From positions 1 to 7,616 of the forward strand of contig JASIBJ010000407.1 in the NCBI GenBank assembly GCA_030045215.1: a DNA stretch of 7,616 bases, read 5' to 3'. The notes under the pieces were generated by a model, which was not told where the DNA came from, did not search any database, and was given only the letters and a program-made list of their open reading frames with translations. The translations under genes were made by a program, and so were the position numbers. The stretch comes from Streptosporangiaceae bacterium. GTDB lineage: Bacteria > Actinomycetota > Actinomycetes > Streptosporangiales > Streptosporangiaceae. This document shows, piece after piece, positions 1-6,132 of the stretch. Position 1 is the first letter of the stretch, and each line of letters opens with the position of its first letter.

Positions 1-1
1 G

Positions 2-253
2 CTGTCCTACGCACCGGAGATCGCACAGGCCATGCTGCGGCAGCAGCAGGCGAGCGCGGTGGTGGGCGCGCGGTCGCGAATCGTCGAGGGGGCGGTCGGC
101 ATGGTGCAGATGGCGCTGCGGCGCCTTGAGGAAGAGAGCGTCGTCGAGCTGGACGAAGAGCGGAAGGCGGCAATGGTCTCTAACCTGCTCGTGGTCCTGT
201 GCAGCGAGCAGGCCACCCAGCAGGTGGTCAACACAGGCTCGCTGTATCAGTGA
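2..253 (+). CDS. SPFH/band-7 domain protein, C-terminal 83 residues (5' end outside window)
   Basis: The frame is open from the first bases of the window to a TGA at 251-253, so only the C-terminus of a longer protein is present. The visible part reads [16 protein letters not shown], then a helical segment with [13 protein letters not shown], then [20 protein letters not shown], and ends in [10 protein letters not shown] recognise this as the conserved tail of actinobacterial SPFH (stomatin/prohibitin/flotillin-like) proteins, where an alanine- and glutamine-rich helical stretch follows the membrane-associated SPFH domain. Family members scaffold membrane microdomains as oligomers; the exact role of this actinobacterial branch is not established. 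The SPFH domain and any membrane anchor lie to the left and cannot be checked. The next gene starts 19 bases downstream on the same strand, so the two are probably co-transcribed. Confidence 0.85.
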   Translation: MSYAPEIAQAMLRQQQASAVVGARSRIVEGAVGMVQMALRRLEEESVVELDEERKAAMVSNLLVVLCSEQATQQVVNTGSLYQ

Positions 254-272
254 CGGAGCGTTTGGCAACACG

Positions 273-482
273 GTGAGTGAGCGCAAGGGCGTCCTGCTGC
301 GGCTGGATCCGGCTGTGCATGACGCCCTGGCCAAGTGGGCGGCCGACGATCTGCGCAGCACTAACGCGCAGATTGAGTTTCTGCTGCGCCGCGCGCTGGC
401 GGAGGCCGGCCGGCTGCCCAGGCAGGCCAGGGAGATGCGCAGGCCGGGTCGGCCGCCGCGGGAGACCAGCGGGGCGGGCTAG
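273..482 (+). CDS. Small ribbon-helix-helix (Arc-like) protein downstream of SPFH gene
   Basis: This encodes 69 residues from GTG 273 to TAG 480-482. A longer reading of the frame would begin inside the SPFH gene in another phase, so GTG 273 (MSERKGVLLRLDPAV) is preferred; it is the only plausible start after the SPFH stop. A GGAG at 255-258 is 14 bases upstream, too far for a good ribosome site, so translation may be coupled to the SPFH gene. Residues 5-14 form a likely beta strand (KGVLLRLDPA), followed by a helix (residues 15-27) and a second helix with RSTNAQIEFLLRRAL (28-42). This matches the ribbon-helix-helix pattern of Arc/CopG-type DNA-binding proteins. The tail from residue 49 is rich in Arg and Pro (RRPGRPPRE), like a minor-groove or nucleic-acid contact. 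The gene probably acts with the SPFH protein, but as regulator or antitoxin-like factor is unknown. No toxin gene is visible beside it. Confidence 0.8.
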   Translation: MSERKGVLLRLDPAVHDALAKWAADDLRSTNAQIEFLLRRALAEAGRLPRQAREMRRPGRPPRETSGAG

Positions 483-492
483 CGCATGATCG

Positions 493-506
493 GCCGACTC
501 GTCGGC
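493..506. terminator. Weak hairpin between convergent genes (possible terminator)
   Basis: GCCGAC and GTCGGC form a perfect inverted repeat around TC, giving a 5-bp stem with a four-base CTCG loop. It lies in the 79-base gap between the stop of the ribbon-helix-helix gene (482) and the stop of the minus-strand isochorismatase-fold gene (562). The position fits a terminator for convergent transcripts, but the stem is short and has no T-tract on either side. Confidence 0.25.
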
Positions 507-561
507 GCGGCTGCCTGAAGTCGCGGTCGACGACGCGCTCAGCGAGCTCGAGCAGCGCCGG

Positions 562-1119
562 TCAGGTTCGGGCCAGGCCCGCCGACCAGCCCGCGATGTC
601 CACGACGTCCGCCTGCCGCGGGAACACCTTGTGCAGCAGGACCTGATGCACCTCAGGATCAGCGTCTAGGCAGCCGTCCGCGAGGATGGTCATCCGGTAG
701 TCCAAGTCGGCCGCCTGGCGGACCGTTGACAGTACAACGCCGCTGGTGGCGATGCCGGCCAGGATGAGGTGATCCACGCCGGCCGATCGCAATACGACGT
801 CGAGGTCGCTGCCTGCGAAGGCCGAGACCCGTCGCTTGGTGACGATGACCTCTCCCGGCTGCGGGGCGACCGCGGGGTGTATGGCGGCACCGGGATCGCC
901 GTCACTGAACCGGCCTGAGCCGGCGATCACGGCGAAGCTCTTGTTGCGCTCGCTGAGCTCGGGATAGCCAGGCCGGAAGCCGATCACGACGTAAACGACC
1001 TGGATGCCGGCGCCGCGGGCTGCTGCGGCCGCGGTGCCCAGCCTGGTCAGGAAGGCGTCGTCGCCGAAGCGGTCGACGATCCCGCGCTGTACATCCATGA
1101 TCAGCAACGCCGATGCCAT
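562..1119 (-). CDS. Isochorismatase-fold hydrolase lacking the catalytic cysteine
   Basis: This encodes 185 residues from ATG at 1119 to TGA at 562-564. The start is backed by GGGAG eight bases upstream. The fold is clear: LLIMDVQ at residues 5-11 gives the catalytic Asp9, VTKRRVSAF at 93-101 gives the catalytic Lys95, and AGIATSGVVLST at 121-132 is the cis-peptide/nucleophile loop. In cysteine-hydrolase members (nicotinamidase, N-carbamoylsarcosine amidase) this loop reads TSGC, but here the nucleophile position is Val128. Loss of that Cys is known in true isochorismatases such as PhzD, which hydrolyse a vinyl ether without a cysteine. C150 lies in a separate loop (ILADGCLD) and is not the nucleophile. 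The substrate is therefore not predictable; amidase activity through a Cys nucleophile is unlikely. The protein is cytoplasmic, with no signal peptide. It lies 39 bases downstream of the membrane-protein gene on the same strand, so the two probably form an operon. Confidence 0.9.
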   Translation of the reverse strand: MASALLIMDVQRGIVDRFGDDAFLTRLGTAAAAARGAGIQVVYVVIGFRPGYPELSERNKSFAVIAGSGRFSDGDPGAAIHPAVAPQPGEVIVTKRRVSAFAGSDLDVVLRSAGVDHLILAGIATSGVVLSTVRQAADLDYRMTILADGCLDADPEVHQVLLHKVFPRQADVVDIAGWSAGLART

Positions 1120-1158
1120 ACTGCCCGCTCCCTGTGGGTCGGTAGGAGAATGCCGGCC

Positions 1159-1626
1159 TCAGGGCAGGCGGTAGAGCTCTTCGACCCGGCGGACCTGGGC
1201 GACTGAACGATCGACCGGCACGCCGTGCTCCTCGAGTAGCCGCAGCACGTCGATGGTGGGCAGGCGAAAGAAGCCGATCCCGCCCTGCCCGTCCCTGAGC
1301 CTGAGCCAGACGGCGATCCGGCTGTGCGGCAGGGTGACCTGCTCGGCTATCGCGAGCTCCGAGTACCGAGCCTCCCAGGTCGGCACGATCCACCGGCTTA
1401 TCAGGTGCCCTCGGAGCCGGACACCCCAGTCGAAGAACTCCAGCACCGCCAGCGAGCCACTGGTGATGGAGTGCTTGCACAGCACGTCGCCCGGCAGGAC
1501 CGCCTCGCGCTCGCTGGCTGGAGTCTCGATTTTCCGGGCGCAGGAGGCCACTCGCCTGATCCAGATGATCAGGCCTGCGATGCCCGCCACGACGAGGAGC
1601 GCGACGAGGACGACGACTTCAAGCAC
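1159..1626 (-). CDS. Small membrane-anchored protein of unknown function
   Basis: This encodes 155 residues from GTG at 1626 to TGA at 1159-1161. GGGAG six bases before the GTG is a good ribosome site and fixes the start. Residues 2-23 (MLEVVVLVALLVVAGIAGLI onward) form one hydrophobic helix followed at once by RR and other basic residues, predicting a single N-terminal anchor with the rest in the cytoplasm. Residues 45-140 alternate short hydrophobic and charged stretches (VLEFFDWGVRLRG, ISRWIVPTWEARYSEL, IAVWLRLRDGQGGIGFFRLP), which suggests a beta-rich, PH-like domain ending in a helix (IDVLRLLEEHGV). That fold is an inference, and I do not recognise the family with certainty. The gene is first in a probable operon with the isochorismatase-fold gene and diverges from the oligopeptidase B gene. 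Confidence 0.8.
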   Translation of the reverse strand: MLEVVVLVALLVVAGIAGLIIWIRRVASCARKIETPASEREAVLPGDVLCKHSITSGSLAVLEFFDWGVRLRGHLISRWIVPTWEARYSELAIAEQVTLPHSRIAVWLRLRDGQGGIGFFRLPTIDVLRLLEEHGVPVDRSVAQVRRVEELYRLP

Positions 1627-1786
1627 CAGTTTCTCCCACTATCAATCTCGCAGTCGCGATGTTCCCCGACCTTAGCCTGTTCTGGCAACTGCGAACGGCA
1701 TTTGGCCAGCTCAGCGCCGCTTGAGGCGGATCGGCTCTGGGCACCGGAGGAAGGCCGCGACAGCTGCGGCCAGTAGGCTCCTGGCT
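1627..1786. promoter_or_regulatory. Divergent promoter region between membrane-protein operon and oligopeptidase B
   Basis: These 160 bases separate two divergent starts, so promoters for both directions must lie here or in the gene ends. On the plus strand TAGGCT (1774-1779) matches the TANNNT form of an actinobacterial -10 box and sits seven bases before ATG 1787, the spacing expected for a leaderless transcript. No convincing -35 box is seen at the right distance. A strong GGAGGAAGG (1746-1754) lies 32 bases before that ATG with no in-frame start codon close behind it. A 6-bp hairpin (GGCCGC at 1753-1758, GCGGCC at 1766-1771) sits between them. No clear minus-strand promoter was identified. 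Confidence 0.4.
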
Positions 1787-3889
1787 ATGACTAGCCAGCC
1801 CCCGCAGGCCAAGCGGATACGAGCAGAGCGGACCCATCACGGCGACACGATCATCGATGACCTTGCCTGGCTCGCGGCCAAGGATGACCCAGACACGACG
1901 TCCTTCCTCGAGGCCCAGAACGCCTATACCGCCGAGCTGACGGTCGGCCAGCAGAAGCTCCGCGAGGCGATCTTCGAGGAGATCAAGTCCAGGACGAAGG
2001 AAACCGACCTTTCCGTGCCGTTGCGGAAGGCCGGCTGGTGGTACTACACGCGCACGGTGGAGGGCAAGCAGTACGCGATTCGCTGCCGCCGCGCCGTCAG
2101 GCCCGAGGACACCCGCCCGCCGATGAGCGAGGACGGCGCCCCGCTGGCGGGCGAGGAAGTGCTGCTCGATGGCAACAAGCTGGCGGCGGGCAGCGACTTC
2201 TTCTCCATTGGCGCTTTCAGCGTCAGCCCCGACGGCAGGCAGCTTGCCTACTCCACCGACCTGGCCGGGGACGAGCGCTTCACCTTGAGATTCAAGGACC
2301 TCGTCACCGGCGAGACGGCGCCGGACGAGATTCCGGGGACGTTCTACGGCGCGGCGTGGTCGGCGGACGGAAGCGCCGTTTTCTACATCACGGTGGACGA
2401 CGCCTGGCGGCCATTCCGGGTCTGGCGACACATCCTGGGGACGTCGGCCGCCGACGATGTCATCGTGTACCAGGAGGATGATGAGCGGTTCGGTGTCGGG
2501 GTCGAGCTGACCCGCAGTGAGCGTTACCTGTTCATTCATTCGGCCAGCAAGCTCACCAGCGAGGTGTGGCTGCTCGATGCCGCGAACCCGACGGGCGAGT
2601 TCACCGTAGTGGCGCCCCGCCGCCCTGGCGTGGAGTACGAGGTCGAGCACCAGGTGCGGGCCGACGGCACCGGCCGGCTCCTGATCTTGCATAACGACAG
2701 GGCGCTCAACTTCGAGCTGGCCCAGGCGCCGGTCACCGACCCGTCGGCGTGGACACCGCTGATTCCGCACGAGGACGACACCCGGCTGCTTGGTGTCGAC
2801 GCCTTCGCCGGGCACATCGTGGTCTACCTGCGCCGGGAGGGACTCACCGGCCTGCGGATTATCGGCAACGACGGCCATGAGCACGAGATCGCGTTCCCTG
2901 AGCCGATCTACCAGGTCGGCCCGGCCGGGAATCCCGAGTACCAGACCGGCACATACCGGCTGAGCTACGTCTCGCTGGTCACGCCGGCCTCCGTGTACGA
3001 CTGCGACGTCGCCACCGGCGAGCTCACGCTGCTCAAGCGGCAGCCGGTGCTGCCTGGCCCGGACGGCGCTGCCTACAACCCCGAGGACTACGAGCAGCAC
3101 CGGCTGTGGGCAACCGCGGACGACGGAACGAAGATTCCGATATCCCTGGTCTGCGTCAAGGGAACACGGCGCGACGGGAACTCCCCGTTCCTGTTGTCTG
3201 GCTACGGCAGCTATGAGATCTCCAGCGACCCGGGCTTCTCCATCCCGCGGATCTCGCTGCTCGAGCGCGGCTTCGTCTGCGCCATCGCGCACGTACGCGG
3301 AGGCGGCGAGATGGGCCGAAGCTGGTACGACAACGGCAAGATGCTGAAGAAGATCAACACGTTCACCGACTTCATCGCGTGCGCGCGCTACGTCGTTGCG
3401 GAGAGCTGGACGTCGGCCGACCGGCTCATCGCCCGTGGCGGGTCGGCCGGCGGGCTGCTGATGGGGGCCGTGGCGAACATGGCGCCGGATGCATTTGGCG
3501 GCATCGTCGCGATGGTGCCGTTCGTGGACGCGCTGACCTCGATCCTGGATCCAACGCTGCCGCTGACGGTCCCGGAGTGGGAGGAGTGGGGCGACCCGCT
3601 GCACAATCCTGATGTCTACCGCTACATGAAGTCGTACACGCCGTACGAGAACGTGGAGCCCGGCAGGAAGTATCCGCCGATCCTGGCGGTGACCAGCCTG
3701 AACGACACCCGGGTGCTCTACCACGAGCCGGCCAAGTGGGTCGCTCGGCTGCAGGCGGAGGCCGGTGGCGGCCCGTTCCTGCTCAAGACCGAGATGGCGG
3801 CGGGTCACGGCGGTCGCAGCGGCCGGTACGACGCCTGGCGCGAGGAGGCGATGGTGCTCGCCTGGATCATCACGACGGCCGGGGCTTAG
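1787..3889 (+). CDS. ptrB: Oligopeptidase B (S9A prolyl-oligopeptidase family serine peptidase)
   Basis: This encodes 700 residues, close to the usual length (about 690). Oligopeptidase B cleaves short peptides after Arg or Lys in the cytoplasm; there is no signal peptide. The N-terminus (AKRIRAERTHHGDTIIDDLAWL) is the family's conserved start, followed by a beta-propeller (about 70-415) and a C-terminal alpha/beta hydrolase domain. The triad is complete: Ser553 in GGSAGG, Asp640 in SLNDTRV and His674 in AAGHGGRSG, spaced as in the Escherichia coli enzyme. E597 and E599 in PEWEEWG fall 44 and 46 residues after the serine, like Glu576 and Glu578, which set basic-residue specificity in the Salmonella enzyme. 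The frame extends upstream to TTG 1721, but family alignment favours ATG 1787, where no ribosome site is correctly spaced; a -10-like TAGGCT supports leaderless initiation. It is transcribed alone, divergent from the minus-strand operon and convergent with the methyltransferase. Confidence 0.96.
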   Translation: MTSQPPQAKRIRAERTHHGDTIIDDLAWLAAKDDPDTTSFLEAQNAYTAELTVGQQKLREAIFEEIKSRTKETDLSVPLRKAGWWYYTRTVEGKQYAIRCRRAVRPEDTRPPMSEDGAPLAGEEVLLDGNKLAAGSDFFSIGAFSVSPDGRQLAYSTDLAGDERFTLRFKDLVTGETAPDEIPGTFYGAAWSADGSAVFYITVDDAWRPFRVWRHILGTSAADDVIVYQEDDERFGVGVELTRSERYLFIHSASKLTSEVWLLDAANPTGEFTVVAPRRPGVEYEVEHQVRADGTGRLLILHNDRALNFELAQAPVTDPSAWTPLIPHEDDTRLLGVDAFAGHIVVYLRREGLTGLRIIGNDGHEHEIAFPEPIYQVGPAGNPEYQTGTYRLSYVSLVTPASVYDCDVATGELTLLKRQPVLPGPDGAAYNPEDYEQHRLWATADDGTKIPISLVCVKGTRRDGNSPFLLSGYGSYEISSDPGFSIPRISLLERGFVCAIAHVRGGGEMGRSWYDNGKMLKKINTFTDFIACARYVVAESWTSADRLIARGGSAGGLLMGAVANMAPDAFGGIVAMVPFVDALTSILDPTLPLTVPEWEEWGDPLHNPDVYRYMKSYTPYENVEPGRKYPPILAVTSLNDTRVLYHEPAKWVARLQAEAGGGPFLLKTEMAAGHGGRSGRYDAWREEAMVLAWIITTAGA

Positions 3890-4087
3890 TCACCGGCAGC
3901 ACGTCCATCTTTTCGGCCCGATATCCAGCGCGAACGGCTTTCTTGCGGGGAACGAGGTGGCGCCCGCCACCCGGCCCACCTGCGCGTACTTGCCGTCCGG
4001 CCCGAGCTCGAACACGGTTAGCTCGGGCCGGTCCGGGTCCGGATCGACGATCCAGTACGACCGAACGCCGAACTTTTTCCCCTTCTG
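3890..4087 (-). pseudogene. C-terminal remnant of a Uma2-type (DUF820) restriction-endonuclease-like protein
   Basis: Read on the minus strand from 4087 down to TGA at 3890-3892, the frame gives FGVRSYWIVDPDPDRPEL, then TVFELGPDGKYAQVGRVAG, then RKPFALDIG. This matches the C-terminal third of Uma2/DUF820 proteins (GVPYYWIVDPDRPELTVFEL...). An intact member is about 190 residues; here only about 60 remain, without the upstream PD-(D/E)XK-type catalytic part and without a start codon. An in-frame TGA at 4088-4090 closes the frame on the left, and that TGA is also the stop of the methyltransferase gene, which is in the same phase. The last residues (IGPKRWTCCR) do not look like the family, so a frameshift near the end is likely. 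Uma2 proteins are abundant in actinomycetes, and their function is poorly known. The remnant ends next to the oligopeptidase B stop codon. Confidence 0.7.
3997..4031. terminator. Perfect 12-bp inverted repeat, candidate bidirectional terminator
   Basis: CCGGCCCGAGCT (3997-4008) and AGCTCGGGCCGG (4020-4031) are exact reverse complements around an 11-base loop. The hairpin lies between the convergent stop codons of oligopeptidase B (3889) and the methyltransferase (4088), where a shared terminator would be expected. There is no T-tract, but GC-rich stems without one are common candidates in actinomycetes. It is formed by the codons for PEL and ELGP in the Uma2 remnant, so it may simply derive from the coding sequence. 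Confidence 0.45.
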
Positions 4088-4906
4088 TCATTTGCGGGCG
4101 AGCATTACTTCGGTGTCACCAGGCCAGTCCCAGAAAACGCCTTCGGGGGATCGTTCTCTCAGTAGTTCTCGCACCTCATCGGCGAATTCTTCGACACGGT
4201 CGCCGAAGAGGTGCGGCGCGGCATACGACATCGAGAAGTAGTTGGACAAGACGCCCTCGATGTTCTGTACGCGGTCAGGAATACCGGGGGCGAAGATCAC
4301 CTGTGGCACGCCGAACCGGCTGCTGGCAAGGGCGTCCTCGAGGCTGAGGGCCTGAACCGGCGCGGTGCTCTGGCCCGCTCGCCTCGTTGATCCGAGGTAC
4401 TTCCGCACCAGCTCCCTGATCTCGTCGTGCGGAATCCGCGGCGGCCCCGGGCTCGGCGGGACGGGACGCCCTTCGGCCTGATGCCGGACGAGGATCAAGG
4501 CGCCGCTCGGTTCCACCATGTCGTACACCGCCTCGGCCACCGGAACCTCGTCGGTCCAGTAGAACGACTGGCCGAACGCGACCAGTCGGTACGGCCCGGG
4601 CGCCACCGCGGGAAGCTCCTCGGCCCGGGCCTGGATCCAGGTGATGTTCGCGAGACCACGCTCCTCAGCGGCCCGGAGACCCTCGGAGATCATCGCCGGA
4701 TCGGGGTCAAGGCCGACGGCGTGCTCGAACAGGCCGGCCAGTCGTACGGTAAGGCTGCCGGGACCGCACCCCACGTCCAGGAGCCTTCCGCCACCGTCCA
4801 GGCCGAGTTCCTCGGCGAGGAGAGCCTCCAGCTGGGGCGAGTAGGGCGGCCTCCCCGACCGGTAGTGGACAGCCGCGCCAGCATAGAACGAAGGGTCGTA
4901 TCGCAC
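4088..4906 (-). CDS. Class I SAM-dependent methyltransferase (Methyltransf_11-like)
   Basis: This encodes 272 residues from GTG at 4906 to TGA at 4088-4090. An in-frame TAA at 4916-4918 rules out a longer start; the region before the GTG has only a weak ribosome site. Motif I is LLDVGCGPGSLTVRLA (residues 42-57) with the glycine loop that binds S-adenosylmethionine. The acidic residue ending strand 2 is Asp67 in VGLDPD. FGQSFYWTDE at 111-120 is the motif IV region, and EPSGALILV at 132-140 is the following strand. The opening YDPSFYAGAAVHYRSGRPPYSP is typical of actinobacterial members. The C-terminal part (about 150-272) is a cap-like region that may hold the substrate, and it ends in DTEVMLARK, as in full-length relatives, so the gene looks intact. 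It is probably a small-molecule methyltransferase; the acceptor is unknown. It is convergent with oligopeptidase B and lies 260 bases downstream of the amidohydrolase gene. Confidence 0.92.
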   Translation of the reverse strand: MRYDPSFYAGAAVHYRSGRPPYSPQLEALLAEELGLDGGGRLLDVGCGPGSLTVRLAGLFEHAVGLDPDPAMISEGLRAAEERGLANITWIQARAEELPAVAPGPYRLVAFGQSFYWTDEVPVAEAVYDMVEPSGALILVRHQAEGRPVPPSPGPPRIPHDEIRELVRKYLGSTRRAGQSTAPVQALSLEDALASSRFGVPQVIFAPGIPDRVQNIEGVLSNYFSMSYAAPHLFGDRVEEFADEVRELLRERSPEGVFWDWPGDTEVMLARK

Positions 4907-5027
4907 CGCATGACATTACCAACCAAGGGGGTGCGAGCCAGCCGAGACAACCGCGGACTTACGAGCCAGATCACTGAGCGTTTTGCCGGGGTCGTAGGCG
5001 GCCTCATCTTGGCTAGCCGCTCGCACT

Positions 5028-5093
5028 TGGGTGATCGCGCGGTGCGCCGGAGCGAGCGACGTCGCGAACGCGGTCAGATTCGCCCAAGACATC
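5028..5093 (+). pseudogene. Sliver of an FAD-binding (PCMH-type) oxidoreductase gene
   Basis: On the plus strand this stretch reads WVIARCAGASDVANAVRFAQ and a few more residues. That closely resembles the start of the FAD-binding PCMH domain in berberine-bridge-type oxidases of actinomycetes, where RPALIARCAG.ADV..AVRFAR precedes the FAD-binding loop (VRGGGH). Here the similarity stops after about 22 residues: no RGGGH loop follows, an in-frame TAG lies upstream at 4995-4997, and there is no start codon with a ribosome site. If real, it is a residue of a gene of about 450 codons. The match is short and from memory, so chance similarity cannot be excluded. The same bases are also open on the minus strand as a 58-codon frame (4916-5092) that I do not recognise. 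Confidence 0.45.
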
Positions 5094-5166
5094 CGCGATC
5101 TCGAACCCGTCGGCCAGGTCAGGGCGCCCCACGCCCCGTTCCAGACGACTCGCTCTCCGCAATCCC

Positions 5167-6132
5167 TTAGTTTGTCGGGGGTCCTTCGTCGTGAATGCCG
5201 AGTAGGCGGGCGGCGTTGCCGGCGAAGATCAGGTGCTGGTCACCGTTGGACAGGCCGAGCTGGCTGACGATCCTGGTCTGCTCGTCGTAGTAGACCCGGA
5301 CCAGCCCGCGCGGGAAGTGCGATGAGTCCGAGCCGAACAGGATGCGCTCGGGCCCAACGGTCTCCAGGAACTTGCGGAAGAGGTCGGCCAGCGTCAGCGG
5401 GTACGGCATCCACCTGATCCACTCGTTGCTGCCCGAGCTGTCGACGTACACGTTCCGGCACGCCCACGCGAGCTGCAGCAACTCGCCCGGGTACCCGCAG
5501 CCGAAGTGCGGGATCACGAACGGCGTGTAAGGGAACGCCTTGGCCACGTCGTGCAGCTTCAGCGGGCTGATGTTGACGTGCGCCGCGGTGCCGCCGCCTC
5601 CGCCCAGGACGCCGAAGTGCACGAGGACCGGGATGCCGAGGTCCTCGGCGGCCTGCCAGACCGGCATCAGCGCCTCGTCGTCGATCGCGCCAGGCAGCGC
5701 GGGCGCGAGGACCTTGTAGCCGCGGAGGCCTTCCTCGCTGACCGCCCGGCGCAGCTCGTCGGCGGCGCCGGGCGAGAACGGGTCATGGTGCGCGAACCCG
5801 AGCATGCGCGGGTAGTCGCCGATGGCCTCGGCGAGCACCTTGTTGCCCCCGCCGGTGACGAACACGACGGCTTCGAGCTGGACGTTGTCGATCTCCGCGC
5901 TCCAGCGGCCCGCCTGGATCTCGGCGGACGGCTGCTTGTCTTCCGGATAGGGGAACGAGTAGTCGTCCCACCACCGTTCTTGGTACCACCGCCAGTTCCG
6001 CTTCAGCTCGGCGAGCTTGCGCTCGCCATGCTGCCAGCGGTAGGCCTCCTCTGTCGGCGGAGGTACCGGGTCAGGCACCGGGAGGTGGCAGTGGAAGTCG
6101 ATGATGGGGAATCCCCAGGCGCTAGCCCGCAC
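5167..6132 (-). CDS. Amidohydrolase-2 family metal-dependent hydrolase
   Basis: This encodes 321 residues from GTG at 6132 to TAG at 5167-5169. AGGGAGG six bases before the GTG is a strong ribosome site and settles the start. The TIM-barrel metal ligands of the amidohydrolase-2 (PF04909) family are visible: the HxH pair His14 and His16 in IIDFHCHLP, His172 in VLVHFG, His209 in VIPHFGCGYPGE, and Asp269 in ILFGSDSSHFPRG. Members hydrolyse or decarboxylate small ring or acyl compounds, often in aromatic degradation; the substrate here cannot be named. Residues 31-60 are tryptophan-rich (W33, W47, W49, W54, W55) and may form a lid over the active site. The C-terminus (FAGNAARLLGI) is the normal family end, so the protein is complete and cytoplasmic. 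Its start overlaps by 11 bases the end of a truncated YtcJ-like frame, so translation may be coupled to that upstream remnant. Confidence 0.92.
   Translation of the reverse strand: MRASAWGFPIIDFHCHLPVPDPVPPPTEEAYRWQHGERKLAELKRNWRWYQERWWDDYSFPYPEDKQPSAEIQAGRWSAEIDNVQLEAVVFVTGGGNKVLAEAIGDYPRMLGFAHHDPFSPGAADELRRAVSEEGLRGYKVLAPALPGAIDDEALMPVWQAAEDLGIPVLVHFGVLGGGGGTAAHVNISPLKLHDVAKAFPYTPFVIPHFGCGYPGELLQLAWACRNVYVDSSGSNEWIRWMPYPLTLADLFRKFLETVGPERILFGSDSSHFPRGLVRVYYDEQTRIVSQLGLSNGDQHLIFAGNAARLLGIHDEGPPTN

Noticed and set aside
490..667. Plus-strand frame reading LPEVAVDDALSELEQRR after the ribbon-helix-helix gene
   Set aside because: The short protein-like stretch has no start codon or ribosome site and runs into the antisense of the isochorismatase-fold gene.
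902..1480. 192-codon minus-strand frame
   Set aside because: It overlaps the isochorismatase-fold and membrane-protein genes in another phase; those have ribosome sites and recognisable or protein-like features, while this one is Arg/Ala-rich shadow sequence.
1638..1643. GATAGT on the minus strand as a -10 box for the membrane-protein gene
   Set aside because: The transcript would start inside or just before the GGGAG ribosome site at 1632-1636, which is incompatible with use of that site.
1619..3808. 729-codon open frame on the minus strand opposite oligopeptidase B
   Set aside because: Its phase mirrors the codons of a confidently identified gene. The product is Arg/Val/Gly-rich low-complexity sequence without recognisable domains, as expected for antisense frames in GC-rich coding DNA.
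3870..4091. 73-codon minus-strand frame with an ATG overlapping the methyltransferase stop
   Set aside because: The adjacent phase over the same bases gives clear Uma2 similarity, while this frame is Arg-rich with no recognisable features and overlaps the oligopeptidase B end.
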